Shown: positions 1 to 9,850, counted from the first letter of the stretch. The stretch: 64,000 nucleotides of DNA from an uncultured Sulfurovum sp. (GCA_902727855.1 CACVAS010000147.1:109572-173571), one strand, 5' to 3'. The notes: a model not told the origin generated them from the letters alone. Numbers and translations are program-made.

Positions 1-994
1 TATTGAGCATCTGTTCTTCTATGCTCGCTTCAGCCAATTTACCCTCATATTCACTCAACTTAGCAACCACACCCTCTGCTTTTGTACCAAGGTTTACCAT
101 GTTACTTTTTTTCTTAAAATTCTCCAGGTTCTTTTCAGAGTCTTGTAAATTTGTGTTAATACCTGCAAGTTGTTCATCTATAAAGGCAAGTATCATACTG
201 GCTTCTTCTGTTTTACGTTGTATCTCTTGCATAAGATAAGCTTCACTTAAAGCATCTGTCAATTGTTGTGCCCTTAATGCCACACTGTCCTTAAAACTTA
301 CTTTAAGGATACTAGACTGCTTCGTTGTTTGTGCTACCGAAAGACTTTTTTGTATCTCCTGTATCGCTGTCTGATTTTCTAGCACTACAAAACGATACGT
401 AGTGTCTTTATTTAGGACTCTGTCTTCTTTAAGGTACAAAGTAAAGTCAAAATACTCCTCATCTACAGAATCACCATAGGCAAATACTTTTTCCATGTGC
501 CATTTTTTTAAGCTTACAGGGTCTATGCCTTCCACTTCTAGCCTATAGAACTGTGCGTTCATAGGAAAGATATTAAAAGAGAGTGATTTTCCTTTTTGTA
601 AAACCACTTCGAAAGGAGAATCAACATATGTTTCTCTCTCTTTAAATCGGTACTTCGCATAATACCTATGGGTAAAGTTCACTTCTTTAAGTGCTTTGGC
701 TATAAGGTAACGAGATTTTATAATCTCTATCTCCGTATCAGAGTTAGTCATACCAGGATTCATTGCCATCATCAACATATCTTCAGAACCCGTACTCCCT
801 TTCTTCTGATCACCAATTTCAATGGTCGTAGAGGCACTGTAGGTATTAGGCGTTATGTATGCATAAAGTGCTGCCAACACGCCAAATAGTAGCATAAAAA
901 AGAGTATCTTCTTTTTATGCTTAGCTAAAGTGCCAAATATTTCTTTTAAATCTATCTCATCTTCATCTACCTGATGTAACGCGTGTTCGTTCAT
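1..994 (-). CDS. Wzz/GumC-type polysaccharide chain-length determinant (C-terminus beyond window edge)
   Basis: 331 codons are visible from an ATG at 994; the frame stays open to the window edge, so the 3' end is missing. An AAGGA sits 5 bases before the ATG. Residues 30-46 form a membrane segment after a basic stretch (KHKKK), followed by a beta-rich periplasmic region and, from about residue 245, a coiled coil. This is the Wzz/BY-kinase-adaptor layout: an inner-membrane protein with a long periplasmic helix that sets polymer chain length. It is the last visible gene of the leftward polysaccharide locus, which fits. Whether a C-terminal tyrosine kinase is fused cannot be seen. Confidence 0.82.
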   Translation of the reverse strand, partial: MNEHALHQVDEDEIDLKEIFGTLAKHKKKILFFMLLFGVLAALYAYITPNTYSASTTIEIGDQKKGSTGSEDMLMMAMNPGMTNSDTEIEIIKSRYLIAKALKEVNFTHRYYAKYRFKERETYVDSPFEVVLQKGKSLSFNIFPMNAQFYRLEVEGIDPVSLKKWHMEKVFAYGDSVDEEYFDFTLYLKEDRVLNKDTTYRFVVLENQTAIQEIQKSLSVAQTTKQSSILKVSFKDSVALRAQQLTDALSEAYLMQEIQRKTEEASMILAFIDEQLAGINTNLQDSEKNLENFKKKSNMVNLGTKAEGVVAKLSEYEGKLAEASIEEQMLN

Positions 995-1091
995 AAAGTT
1001 CCTTCGTTTTATAAGAGTATATAGTATACTATAATGTTGGTTAGTCTAATGTTTAGTCTCATATGTAAGCCAAAAGCAGCATGATATTCAT

Positions 1092-2132
1092 CTAATATGT
1101 GTCACCATCTAGTAAAAGTTGTCGCCTATTCATACCGCTAAATATCATATAAAATATAAGAAACAACATGACAAACCCACCTAATGCAAAGAAGGGTAGA
1201 AATTCATTGGGACTTGACTTTATAGTACTATGTACAATCACCCCAATACCAGAAAATGAGATTTGTAAAAGTATTAAAAACCATACCGTTCTCTTCACAT
1301 CATCTAGAAAAAAATTGGCCAATATATGATGTAAATGTGTCCTATCTGGACTAAATGGTGATCTTCCTCGTCTTATCCTTCTTACCATGACTATCAGTGT
1401 GTCAAGTATAGGTATAGCCGCAATATACAATACTGATACAGGGTGTATATACTCCACACTAAACACTGCTAGTATAGAAATAATAAACCCAAGTGCCAAC
1501 GAGCCACTGTCACCCATAAATATTTTTGCTGGATGCCAATTTAGTAACATAAAACCTACCAGGCTTGCTATGGTAAAACTAGCGAGTATCCACATTATAT
1601 CATTATCATTTACGTAAGCAAAGTATCCAAAAAACCCAATAATAACAATGCTAATACTCCCAGACAAACCATTTAACCCATCTATAAGGTTTAAGGCATT
1701 GGTAAAACCAGCAAGTGCCAACATGCTAAATGGCAATGCCAACCATCCAAGAGTCAGCTCATACCCAAACCACTCACCCAGTGACTCTATACTAAGACCA
1801 TACCACCACATTAAAGCCGTTGCTGCAAATATAACGATAAACTTTGCTTTAGGAGGGGCATCCTTATGGTCATCAAACACACCAATAATAAATACCATAA
1901 AAATAGCTAAAAATAGATACCAATGACTAAGCACTAAGTCCCATCTAAATAATGCAACACCAATAAATACTGCTACTACAAACCCAATACCTGCCCCACG
2001 AGGTGTCAGGTCAGCATGTGAACTTCTTTCATTAGGTATATCTATAAGTCCCAACTTAGGTGCATAGTAGATAATTAACTTGATGAGCGTAAACGATAAT
2101 ATAGTTATAAATATGTAAAATAGTGCTGTCAT
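1092..2132 (-). CDS. WecA/MraY-family undecaprenyl-phosphate sugar-1-phosphate transferase
   Basis: Polytopic inner-membrane protein of 346 residues. It carries the polyprenyl-phosphate HexNAc-1-P transferase signatures: NERSSH near residue 34, the Mg-binding DD at 87-88, NLIDGLNG near 147, GDSGSLALGF near 208 and DRTHLHH near 264. The enzyme loads the first sugar phosphate from a UDP-sugar onto undecaprenyl phosphate, starting the repeat unit of the polysaccharide made by this locus. The position next to a WecG/TagA transferase (second sugar) and Wzz supports this. The exact sugar cannot be read from the sequence. A possible private -10 (TATAAT on this strand, 2184-2189) lies 43 bases before the start codon. 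Confidence 0.9.
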   Translation of the reverse strand: MTALFYIFITILSFTLIKLIIYYAPKLGLIDIPNERSSHADLTPRGAGIGFVVAVFIGVALFRWDLVLSHWYLFLAIFMVFIIGVFDDHKDAPPKAKFIVIFAATALMWWYGLSIESLGEWFGYELTLGWLALPFSMLALAGFTNALNLIDGLNGLSGSISIVIIGFFGYFAYVNDNDIMWILASFTIASLVGFMLLNWHPAKIFMGDSGSLALGFIISILAVFSVEYIHPVSVLYIAAIPILDTLIVMVRRIRRGRSPFSPDRTHLHHILANFFLDDVKRTVWFLILLQISFSGIGVIVHSTIKSSPNEFLPFFALGGFVMLFLIFYMIFSGMNRRQLLLDGDTY

Positions 2133-2183
2133 TGTGTGGCCTTTTTTATTTTATTTTTTAAACATCTTAATATTGTATTGAGC

Positions 2184-2189
2184 ATTATA
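2184..2189 (-). promoter_or_regulatory. possible internal -10 element before the WecA-like gene
   Basis: Reads TATAAT on the minus strand, in the 122-base AT-rich gap between the WecG/TagA-like gene and the WecA-like gene. No convincing -35 is seen, which is common in Campylobacterota promoters. It could give independent transcription of the initiating transferase and Wzz genes. AT-richness makes chance matches likely. Confidence 0.3.
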
Positions 2190-2254
2190 ATTTCTTACAA
2201 CCTTTTCAATTATTTTATGAATATATCTCAAAAGTTTTTTCTAAAAGGTGTCAT

Positions 2255-2953
2255 TTACAATCTTCCCATTTTTAATAAAATAAAAAACTTTATAAGTACA
2301 AGTTGTCGTCTAAAACGAGTGGGTTCTTTTAGAAGCCTATAAAACCATTCCAAGTGCCAATTAAGAAAGAACTTTGGTGCTCTTTTTTTTGTTCCGCTGT
2401 AAATATCAAAGCTTCCACCTAGTCCCATATAGAGTGCCGGATGAATCTTTATTAGTTCATCCATGAGGTACTCTTGTCTTGGAGTCCCTTGAGCAACAAA
2501 TATGATATCAGGTTTTTTATCTGTAAGAATATTTACTAGCTCTTCTTTTTCTGCATTATGATCTATGTACCCATTTCTGTACCCAAGTATATTAATACTT
2601 TGAAACTCATTCTCAAGTTTAGCTACTGTACTTTCTATCACTTCCTGAGATGAGCCAATAAGATAAAAAGTTTTCTCCTTATAAAACCTCCTTACTATGT
2701 CCAACCAAAATTCAGCACCCGATATTTTTACAGCATCCAGCCCTTTTTGTTTTAGTGCCATTACCGCTCCAACTCCATCCGAATAACCTATGTTCTTATT
2801 AATTATAATTTTTAATTTTGCTTCATCTTTGAGTATTTTTTCAGCATTTATAGCAATCAAAATTTTATGTTTATTATCAATGAAATTTAAAAATTCCTGT
2901 CGATTAGAAAATGCATAGGTCTCAACATTTCTTAGCATAGTTTTTTCAATCAT
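2255..2953 (-). CDS. WecG/TagA/CpsF-family glycosyltransferase
   Basis: 232 residues of the GT26 family, which adds the second sugar (for example ManNAc or ManNAcA) to a lipid-linked HexNAc. Seen: GVGAVMALKQKG, FYLIGSS, DIIFVAQGTPRQE and GLGGSFDIYSGTKKRAP in family order, ending in the basic LEWFYRLLKEPTRFRR segment thought to contact membrane. It overlaps the upstream acyltransferase gene by 8 bases. WecB and WecC of the same locus would supply UDP-ManNAcA, the donor used by E. coli WecG; that link is inference. A second ATG (residue 6) is possible. Confidence 0.88.
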   Translation of the reverse strand: MIEKTMLRNVETYAFSNRQEFLNFIDNKHKILIAINAEKILKDEAKLKIIINKNIGYSDGVGAVMALKQKGLDAVKISGAEFWLDIVRRFYKEKTFYLIGSSQEVIESTVAKLENEFQSINILGYRNGYIDHNAEKEELVNILTDKKPDIIFVAQGTPRQEYLMDELIKIHPALYMGLGGSFDIYSGTKKRAPKFFLNWHLEWFYRLLKEPTRFRRQLVLIKFFILLKMGRL

Positions 2954-3371
2954 TCACTAATTTCCCATATTTTACTGTATTAATGTTGTCTTTTATAACT
3001 CTAGCTGGATTACCAGCAACAATACATCCACTTGCAATATCTTTTGTTACAACTGCTCCTGCTCCTACAATAACATTATCACCAATAATGATTCCCGGCA
3101 TAATTATAGCATTAGCCCCAATAAAACATTGTTTGCCTATGTGCGTATCGGTATGTAATCCTCTCGCATAATCATGTGAAAAGACTATAGCACCTGATGC
3201 AACATAACTTTCATTTCCAATATAAAGACCCTCTGGATGAGTTTTATCTAATTTTGCACCCAGAGAAATTCTTGCACTAGATGATATATTCATTTTATAT
3301 AACTTAGTAAGTATCAAATAAAATGGTGTCAACAAAAGTAGGCGAAGATAATTTCTCAGTGTAGTAATCAT
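2946..3371 (-). CDS. hexapeptide-repeat (LbH) acyltransferase
   Basis: 141 residues. A basic, hydrophobic N-terminus (about 1-25) is followed by a left-handed beta-helix with imperfect [LIV]-G-x4 repeats ([42 protein letters not shown]) and the closing GNPARVI motif seen in serine/maltose/sugar O-acetyltransferases. The conserved His is in FSHDYARG. It probably O- or N-acylates a sugar of the polymer. It overlaps the next upstream gene, another LbH enzyme, by 4 bases. It is shorter than free-standing sugar acetyltransferases (about 180-200). Acceptor unknown. Confidence 0.8.
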   Translation of the reverse strand: MITTLRNYLRLLLLTPFYLILTKLYKMNISSSARISLGAKLDKTHPEGLYIGNESYVASGAIVFSHDYARGLHTDTHIGKQCFIGANAIIMPGIIIGDNVIVGAGAVVTKDIASGCIVAGNPARVIKDNINTVKYGKLVND

Positions 3372-3910
3372 TTTTTCATCTCCTTATCCACTCTAGAACG
3401 AATTAGTTTAGCTGGGTTTCCACCCACAATTGCATAGTCAGGTATATCTTTTGTAACAACTGAACCTGCAGCAATAATTGTGTGATTACCTACCTTCACT
3501 TTAGGTAATATAATGGCATTAGTTCCAATCCAAACATCATTACCAACTTGAACATTATATTGTGTTGTTCCCTGCTTACATACAGGAAGATCAATCTTTT
3601 CGAAGTTATGCGTGGCTGTTAGAATATGTACTCCTGGTCCAATTAATACATTATCACCTATAGAAGTATTTTTTCTAATCTTACAATTTTCACTGATTCT
3701 CACATTGTCACCAACTTTTATATAAGGAGAAATATAAACATTTTTATCAACTTTGATATTATTCCCACATTCTCTTATACATCTTGAAAAAAGAAAATAT
3801 CGACTCTCTTTTAATCCTTTTGAATAAGGCATACTATCTAAAGGTAAGACCTTCGCTATAGTATTATATAAAAAACAGAATATTAAATTTTTTATTTTTA
3901 TTTTTGACAT
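3368..3910 (-). CDS. hexapeptide-repeat (LbH) sugar O-acetyltransferase
   Basis: 180 residues, resembling maltose/galactoside O-acetyltransferases and WcaF. A short N-terminal helical part is followed by beta-helix repeats ([22 protein letters not shown]). Then come the catalytic-type ATHNF motif, [36 protein letters not shown] and NPAKLIRSR. It lies between a GT4 enzyme and a second LbH gene in the same operon, so it probably decorates the repeat unit. Donor would be acetyl-CoA by family. Acceptor unknown. Confidence 0.84.
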   Translation of the reverse strand: MSKIKIKNLIFCFLYNTIAKVLPLDSMPYSKGLKESRYFLFSRCIRECGNNIKVDKNVYISPYIKVGDNVRISENCKIRKNTSIGDNVLIGPGVHILTATHNFEKIDLPVCKQGTTQYNVQVGNDVWIGTNAIILPKVKVGNHTIIAAGSVVTKDIPDYAIVGGNPAKLIRSRVDKEMKK

Positions 3911-3918
3911 TTTTATCC

Positions 3919-5019
3919 TTATTTAACTTTATCAAGACTTTCAAGCTTATCAATAAGTTCTTGATGTACCCTTTCAGATACATATTTTTTTGATGTTAGT
4001 TTAGCTTGAGTTGAAAATCTACTTCTCTCATCCTCATTTAATAAAAAATACTTTCTCAACATCTCTGCGAGTTGAACAGGATCTCCTGGAGTAAATAAAT
4101 ATCCATTATACCCCTCTGAAATATAAGTTGCAATACCTGCCTTGTTAGATCCCACAACCGGTATACTGCAACTCATAGCTTCCAATCCTATCAACCCAAG
4201 ACTTTCCATTAAGGTACTACTAGCAACGAATACATCAAGACTATTAAAGTAATAAGCCAATTCATTTTGTTTTTTACGACCAAAATATTTAATATTCTCT
4301 TCTATACTTAATTGATCTATTTTATCAAAAAAATCATTTTTTTGTGTACCATCTCCCACAACAACTGCTTGTACAGATATATTATAATCATTTTTTAATA
4401 TTGCAACAGCATCAAGAAATACATCCCACCCTTTACCTTGATCAAACCGAGATATGAAGCCCACGGTAAATTTATTTTCAATACCTATTTTTCTTCTTGC
4501 CTGTTCCCTATCAATTGGATAAAAACAACGTTTATCGACACCACCTGAGGGTGAAATAAAAAGTTTATCTTCTGATACTAACAATTGCACTTTAAGTTCA
4601 TCTGCAAGAAAAGATGACGGAGCAACAATCAGAGTACTTTTTTGAACCAGTATACTAGTAAGATATTTTAAAAAATTTACTTTCCTTCCTGAACCCATAA
4701 CATCACTACCATGAAAGTTTAAAACCAACTTTTTACCGCGCGAAGGAAGCCCTATTAAAACTGGTGTGACGTAAATAGGAAAATGCACATACACGATATC
4801 AAATTCACCAAAGATAAACACTTTAATAATACTAAAATAAAATTTTAGATATTTCCATATTTTTTCTACTTTATTTTTCCCCTGTCTATCAATAACTACT
4901 TTATGTGATATTTGTACATTTTGATCTGAGTTCATTCTATCTTCAAAATTTTTTACAAATACACCATAAGATGGATTATCAATAGAAGGATACATATTGG
5001 ATATCAAAAATATTTTCAT
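3919..5019 (-). CDS. GT4-family glycosyltransferase
   Basis: 366 residues with a GT-B fold. The N-terminal domain starts [11 protein letters not shown], and the C-terminal domain carries [27 protein letters not shown] and the nucleotide-sugar motif [23 protein letters not shown] (E-x7-E type). Acts on the cytoplasmic face, adding one sugar to the lipid-linked repeat unit. Its start overlaps the stop of the Wzy gene by 4 bases. Donor and acceptor sugars cannot be inferred. Confidence 0.88.
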   Translation of the reverse strand: MKIFLISNMYPSIDNPSYGVFVKNFEDRMNSDQNVQISHKVVIDRQGKNKVEKIWKYLKFYFSIIKVFIFGEFDIVYVHFPIYVTPVLIGLPSRGKKLVLNFHGSDVMGSGRKVNFLKYLTSILVQKSTLIVAPSSFLADELKVQLLVSEDKLFISPSGGVDKRCFYPIDREQARRKIGIENKFTVGFISRFDQGKGWDVFLDAVAILKNDYNISVQAVVVGDGTQKNDFFDKIDQLSIEENIKYFGRKKQNELAYYFNSLDVFVASSTLMESLGLIGLEAMSCSIPVVGSNKAGIATYISEGYNGYLFTPGDPVQLAEMLRKYFLLNEDERSRFSTQAKLTSKKYVSERVHQELIDKLESLDKVK

Positions 5020-6242
5020 AATACTCTACCCTGTTCTAATTTTTTGGAAAATAATAAACGGGCATAAAGATAAGCGAATATTACTGGCCATGCACCAGAT
5101 GACATACCCATAGTCGGAAATATTGCCAAGACATATACTATCATTAATGAAATAAAATACTTTTTTTGCATTTTTTTTACGGAAAAGTACCCTGAAGACA
5201 TGAGAAACAGATACATAAGTATAAAAATCCCCTGTTCTACCAAGAGATGTATAAAGGCTGAATCACTCATTGGTTCTGGATTTTTTAAAGGGTTATCTGC
5301 ATTTAAGCGTGAAGAGCCATCTCCCCATGTACCCAATCCTGTCCCTAAGGGGAAATTTTCATCAACATATACCATGCCTTTTAGCATTTTTCTTGCACGA
5401 CTTTCAACGGTACCCATATATATATGACTAGTATCTTCCACAGTAGCCAATCTGACATACTGTTCAATTTTTGAATCAAAGGCTTTTTGATTCAAACTAT
5501 ATGTAAAAAAAGTTGCTGCAAAAACTAAAATACTCCCAAGTAAAAATTTTGAAAATTTCTTTTTAACTACATCTCTATTTTGATAGACAAATAATAGTAA
5601 CAAAATAACAATTGCATGTTTAGAGGAAGAAGTAAGTACTGATATCATAAAAATATTACGAAACAGTTTGTACTTTTCAGGTCTTACTATTTCATTCAGA
5701 AGGAACATTAACAGGGCAAGATCGCCAAGATTGTTTGGGTTGGAGAATAGACCACTATATCTACCTGCAGCAAAAGCAATGTTTTCCATACCTATTTTTA
5801 TACCAAACAAATTTATAATATATGGATTAATCGTATATTGCAAAATCACTATTAGAGTATTTATCATCAAAAAGAGTGCCACCACTTTAAGCAGTTTATC
5901 TTCTATTTGGAAAATTGTTCCACGTTTTAGCACCATGAACAATGGTATGAAAATCATAAATGTCAATAACTTATACAATTCATACAAATGTGGCAATAAG
6001 GACGAGTAAAGAAATAAAAAAGTAGATACCACATAAAATACCCAAAGCATAACAAAAAGCTGATTATGGAGTTTTTTAATAGCGTTTTTAAATATAATGA
6101 TAACAGGAATAGGTAACAAGAAAATCATTAATGCTGCAAAATCATCAAGCATGCCCATAGAACTACCAAATACGCCAATAAAGTAACTTGAGAGAATAGA
6201 TAACATAATAAAGAACACTACGATATTGCTTAATTTAAACAT
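5016..6242 (-). CDS. Wzy-type O-antigen polymerase / ligase-family membrane protein
   Basis: 408 residues with about ten predicted membrane segments and a larger loop (about 245-320) between late helices, the Wzy/WaaL topology. The GLFSNPNNLG segment and FPLGTGLGTWG after it match the O-antigen ligase/polymerase (Wzy_C) family. In a locus with Wzx, Wzz and a WecA-like initiator the likely role is periplasmic polymerisation of repeat units. Polymerase and ligase cannot be separated from sequence alone, but it is the only such protein in the locus, so polymerase is preferred. Confidence 0.8.
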   Translation of the reverse strand: MFKLSNIVVFFIMLSILSSYFIGVFGSSMGMLDDFAALMIFLLPIPVIIIFKNAIKKLHNQLFVMLWVFYVVSTFLFLYSSLLPHLYELYKLLTFMIFIPLFMVLKRGTIFQIEDKLLKVVALFLMINTLIVILQYTINPYIINLFGIKIGMENIAFAAGRYSGLFSNPNNLGDLALLMFLLNEIVRPEKYKLFRNIFMISVLTSSSKHAIVILLLLFVYQNRDVVKKKFSKFLLGSILVFAATFFTYSLNQKAFDSKIEQYVRLATVEDTSHIYMGTVESRARKMLKGMVYVDENFPLGTGLGTWGDGSSRLNADNPLKNPEPMSDSAFIHLLVEQGIFILMYLFLMSSGYFSVKKMQKKYFISLMIVYVLAIFPTMGMSSGAWPVIFAYLYARLLFSKKLEQGRVL

Positions 6243-6246
6243 GATT

Positions 6247-7422
6247 TTATTTACCTATCAATTTTTTTAATTGCAACGTCAAAGTTCTACGATCAAATTT
6301 CAGTAAATCCCTTATTTCAACCTCAGTGTCTTTGATTGAACTTCTAAACTCTTCTTGGATCTTCTCATAAATGTTATCTGTAGAATTATTTGAATGTTTC
6401 CCTAAAGGATAGGCAGTTAACGTCTCTGAGACAAATCCATCTGCATCAGTAACCCCCAATACATTTTTTTGCAATGCCATATAGTCAAATATCTTTGTTG
6501 TCGGTTCATACGGATGTTCACCTGCTATGAGTAAAGCTATTTTTGATCCTTTTATATAGCGTAAATTCTCTTTGTATGGTAAAAAACCCAACATACTGAC
6601 ATAATTTTCGAGCTCAATTCTTTTAATGCTCTCAACAATATGTTTTTCTTCTCTCCCCACCCATACAAAACGAATATCATCAGGACTTAACTGATTTTCT
6701 TCTATAATCTTCTTAAATGCTTCAAAGAATGGTCTCACATCTCGAAAAGTTCCAAACTTTCCACTATAGACAATATCAAACTTCGAAACAGTAAGTGCTT
6801 CAATATCAGTAAAGTCATCCGGGTCAAAACCATTAGTAATCGTTACAAACTTTTCTGAAAATTCAGGATATTCAGCCCTATACATCTCTGTTGCCTGATT
6901 AGTCACATTGATCACTGTTTTTGCGTATTTAATAGCAAAACGTTCGATAAATGTCTCGAGTCTAGATGTAAGACTACCAAAAAATCCATTTTTTCGTACA
7001 ACATATGGGCTAAGCTTCCATGGATCACGAAAATCCAATATGTACTCAACACCAAAAAGTTTAATAAACGGAGCCAAAATCCAATGATAAAATGGCCCAC
7101 CAGTCAAATAGACTACTTCAGGTCTATTAAATAACATCTGATATACCAGATAAAAAAACAATGCAGGTGCCCAGTAAAAGCCTTCTTCGTTGATCCCAGG
7201 AAGTATAGTCGGTACTCTTGATGTACGTATCGTCTTGATTCCTTCAACATCTTGAGAATAAGAGTCATTAGTAGTCTGGTAGTATTTTTCTTTTACTGTC
7301 AAAACGGTGATGTCTCTTCCCTCTTTCTTTAAGTATTTGGCAAATTTAGCCACTCTCACTACACCCACTTCAGCAAAAGACGGGAAATAATAAGCGATTA
7401 TTAAAAGTTTATTGGAACGCAT
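6247..7422 (-). CDS. GT4-like glycosyltransferase
   Basis: 391 residues with a GT-B fold. The N-terminal domain has IIAYYFPSFAEVGVVRVAKFAKYL, typical of GT4 enzymes that accept lipid-linked sugars, and DFRDPW near residue 136. The C-terminal domain has VYSGKFGTFRD, IRFVWVGREE and a degenerate donor-site region (EPTTKIFDYMALQKNVLG). AAGGA precedes the ATG by 5 bases, and the gene overlaps the upstream acyltransferase by 14 bases. Probably adds a sugar to the repeat unit; specificity unknown. Confidence 0.82.
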   Translation of the reverse strand: MRSNKLLIIAYYFPSFAEVGVVRVAKFAKYLKKEGRDITVLTVKEKYYQTTNDSYSQDVEGIKTIRTSRVPTILPGINEEGFYWAPALFFYLVYQMLFNRPEVVYLTGGPFYHWILAPFIKLFGVEYILDFRDPWKLSPYVVRKNGFFGSLTSRLETFIERFAIKYAKTVINVTNQATEMYRAEYPEFSEKFVTITNGFDPDDFTDIEALTVSKFDIVYSGKFGTFRDVRPFFEAFKKIIEENQLSPDDIRFVWVGREEKHIVESIKRIELENYVSMLGFLPYKENLRYIKGSKIALLIAGEHPYEPTTKIFDYMALQKNVLGVTDADGFVSETLTAYPLGKHSNNSTDNIYEKIQEEFRSSIKDTEVEIRDLLKFDRRTLTLQLKKLIGK

Positions 7423-8008
7423 CTATATCCTTCAAACGCTGTGCAGGATTACCAACATATATACCATTTTTTTCTGTAAGTCTCGTTAGCACTGAACCTG
7501 CACCAACTACACAATTTTTTGCAATACTTTTTAAAATTACAGCATTATTTCCCACCCATACATTTTGTCCTATCTCAACACGTTCTCTTCTGCCATCAGT
7601 AAAAATCACATCACCCTCATTCACTCTAATTGTATGTTGTTGATTTCCGGAAGTTATATTGACATGGCTGCCAAGTAGTACATGATCCTTTATAGTACAT
7701 TTTCCAATCATTGTAAATAGTCCTACTGTAATATTGTCATGTAATTCTATATCTCTATACATACAGCATGCACCAAATTTAAAGATGACTTTTGATCCAC
7801 ATTGAGCCAAAGTATACTTGTAAAAATAATAACGTAGTTTTTCTCCAAAAAAGAAAGGGACATAGGCTAAAGCTAATGCTAAATTATAATAACCCCGTTC
7901 ATCAGAGAGTTTGGAAAGCAGTATCAATAACACGACAACAATCATCGCCAAAAGTGTCATAACAATCTTGTAAAGTGTTCTTATGAATTTAGCTATTATC
8001 ATTTTCAT
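7409..8008 (-). CDS. membrane-anchored hexapeptide-repeat acyltransferase
   Basis: About 199 residues. Unlike the other LbH enzymes here it opens with a strong hydrophobic segment (about residues 14-33), so it is probably membrane-tethered. Then come beta-helix repeats (LHDNITVGLFTMIG, IKDHVLLGSHVNITSG), an acetyltransferase-like NQQHTIRV histidine, VWVGNNAVILK, VVGAGSVLTRL and GNPAQRL. The ATG at 8008 is chosen over a GTG three bases upstream; the Shine-Dalgarno is weak for either. Probably acylates the growing glycan at the membrane; acceptor unknown. Confidence 0.75.
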   Translation of the reverse strand: MKMIIAKFIRTLYKIVMTLLAMIVVVLLILLSKLSDERGYYNLALALAYVPFFFGEKLRYYFYKYTLAQCGSKVIFKFGACCMYRDIELHDNITVGLFTMIGKCTIKDHVLLGSHVNITSGNQQHTIRVNEGDVIFTDGRRERVEIGQNVWVGNNAVILKSIAKNCVVGAGSVLTRLTEKNGIYVGNPAQRLKDIDAFQ

Positions 8009-9344
8009 CACTTTTCTTAATAGCGTCTTCTATATTTTGGTCTGTTATCTTAACAAAATACCCACCATCGATCATCGGCTTAACATGCTCTATACCTGCG
8101 ACATCTGCCACCATGACTTTACAGCCGAACTCCAGCCCTTCATATACTGCTGTCGAGTAGATACCGATCAGGTATTTTGATGAGGCGAGCAACTCATAAA
8201 GAGGATATTCATCTTTTATGATTGTAACATTTTTCTGTTTTACAAACTTAACAAGTTCCTCATAGTCCTCCCACCTATCAAATTCTCCGGGGTGTAGCTT
8301 ATAAAGGATTGTATATTCTTTTAACACATCACTATTTTCTAAAAGTAATTTGGCAAGAGATTGAGTTACGGTCCCTTGTGAAATAACCACAATTTTTTTA
8401 GGATCTTTTTTTATATGTGAAAATTTCTCTTTTTCCTGTTCAAAATGTTGAAACTTTTGTATAACAATGTTCTCATCTGTTAAAGGATAAGGTGCCATAT
8501 TTTTCCAGTAGTCGTTCCAAACATAAAGTTTATCTGCAAAGACATCCACACTCCCTTTAGGAGAATTGGGAAAGCTGTATCCTATATAATAACGGCTCAT
8601 CGTACCATGCTGGAGTTCTATAGTCTCAATACCCTGTTCTTTGGCAGCCTGTATCCAGACAGCATAGGCAAAGCCAGTAACTACATACATCGTCTTTGGT
8701 CTTTTTTGTATCAGTAGTCTATCTATCCAGATTTTTCTCGAGGCAAAAACCTTTGCAAACCTACTGCACTCAGTCAAAAAATCAACCTTTGTACCCAATC
8801 TTTGATTTAAATAGACACTTGCATCTACGAGCTTCTTTTCTGTCTGCTTATCTACCTTCACTGCTATAAATGGTCTTATCAGTGACGAAAGCAATGCTAA
8901 AACATCAGAGTGTTTTCGATAAGAGGCATCTTGTGTTAAATGTTTATGCTGGAATGGCATTTCCAGTACTTCAAAGTTTTTATTTTCGCTAACGAGATCA
9001 TCGATAAAATACTTGGTATAGATATCGATATACTCATCACCTACTTTAACCTTACGGGGATGATCCAATACAAGAATATCAATATTTTTCTTGCTAAAGA
9101 AAGGGTTCTGAAAGAGGGCACTTTTCAAACTCGAACCCACGTTCTTCCAGCGGGTTTTTCGTGAAAAATCTTGACTATGAGGTTCAGTATATACACCCAA
9201 TGCAACTGAGATCTTGATGTAATAATGCATACGCAATGCCTGCCATACTTTTATGCCGTTGATCGTCACATCCATAAGTCCAAACTTCTCTTCGGTTTCA
9301 AATATACACTCATTAATATCTTCTATGGTCATTTCTCTATTCAA
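7989..9344 (-). CDS. capsule-type glycosyltransferase-like protein (GT-B, ELQHG motif)
   Basis: 451 residues, TTG start (AAGGA 8 bases upstream, coupled to the preceding stop as TTGA). The C-terminal half holds ELQHG near residue 240, IVVISQGTVTQS, LYKLHPGEFDRWEDY and YELLASSKYLIGIYSTAVYEGL with a conserved-looking EGLEFGCKVMV. This pattern is shared by polysialyltransferase, CDP-glycerol transferase and capsule-polymer transferase families that use CMP- or CDP-linked donors. It is therefore a candidate for transferring the CMP-activated nonulosonate made by this locus. The N-terminal 200 residues resemble nothing I recognise. Function is inference. Confidence 0.6.
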   Translation of the reverse strand: MNREMTIEDINECIFETEEKFGLMDVTINGIKVWQALRMHYYIKISVALGVYTEPHSQDFSRKTRWKNVGSSLKSALFQNPFFSKKNIDILVLDHPRKVKVGDEYIDIYTKYFIDDLVSENKNFEVLEMPFQHKHLTQDASYRKHSDVLALLSSLIRPFIAVKVDKQTEKKLVDASVYLNQRLGTKVDFLTECSRFAKVFASRKIWIDRLLIQKRPKTMYVVTGFAYAVWIQAAKEQGIETIELQHGTMSRYYIGYSFPNSPKGSVDVFADKLYVWNDYWKNMAPYPLTDENIVIQKFQHFEQEKEKFSHIKKDPKKIVVISQGTVTQSLAKLLLENSDVLKEYTILYKLHPGEFDRWEDYEELVKFVKQKNVTIIKDEYPLYELLASSKYLIGIYSTAVYEGLEFGCKVMVADVAGIEHVKPMIDGGYFVKITDQNIEDAIKKSDENDNS

Positions 9345-9850
9345 TGGGACTTTCCTTCACTTTTTAACTTTTTATAATGTTCTATATCTCTTTGATTAAA
9401 CGGTTTACAAGGATGTCCACCTGCAATAGCATATTTTGGGATGTTACTTACCACTACACTACCAGCCTGTATGATACAACCTTCCCCTATGGTTACTCCT
9501 CCAAGTACTGTGACACGATGACCTAGCCATACATTGTCCTCTATAGTAATATCTTTATGAATCACCGTTTTATCATAAGGCAAAGCTGTCCCTTCATAGT
9601 TATGAATAGTAGTCATCATGAGACACTCCGCCCCAGAATGAAAGTTGTCACCTATCAGTACTTTACCTCCACCCGTTATAGTCATACCGTTAAAGTTGAC
9701 ATTTTTTCCAAGATATGTTTGAGTGGTAACAACACTATTTCCGCCCACAAATAAAGGTTCAACATAAGTAGCAGCTTGCCTCTTCACTTTCTCTTTCATC
9801 ATATATCTTCTATAAACTCGCCACTGTTTTTTAAAAAAACTAATCAACAT
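9341..9850 (-). CDS. hexapeptide-repeat (LbH) acyltransferase
   Basis: About 169 residues from the ATG at 9850, which has a perfect GGAGG 7 bases upstream; a longer reading would run 80 bases into wzx without an RBS. Beta-helix repeats (LGKNVNFNG, IGDNFHSGAEC) lead to the TIHNYEG histidine motif, VWLGHRVTVLGGVTIGEGC, IQAGSVVVSNIP and YAIAGGHPCKPF, as in CatB/WcaF-like acetyltransferases. Gene overlap with wzx is 11 bases. Probably modifies one sugar of the repeat unit. Confidence 0.82.
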   Translation of the reverse strand: MLISFFKKQWRVYRRYMMKEKVKRQAATYVEPLFVGGNSVVTTQTYLGKNVNFNGMTITGGGKVLIGDNFHSGAECLMMTTIHNYEGTALPYDKTVIHKDITIEDNVWLGHRVTVLGGVTIGEGCIIQAGSVVVSNIPKYAIAGGHPCKPFNQRDIEHYKKLKSEGKSH

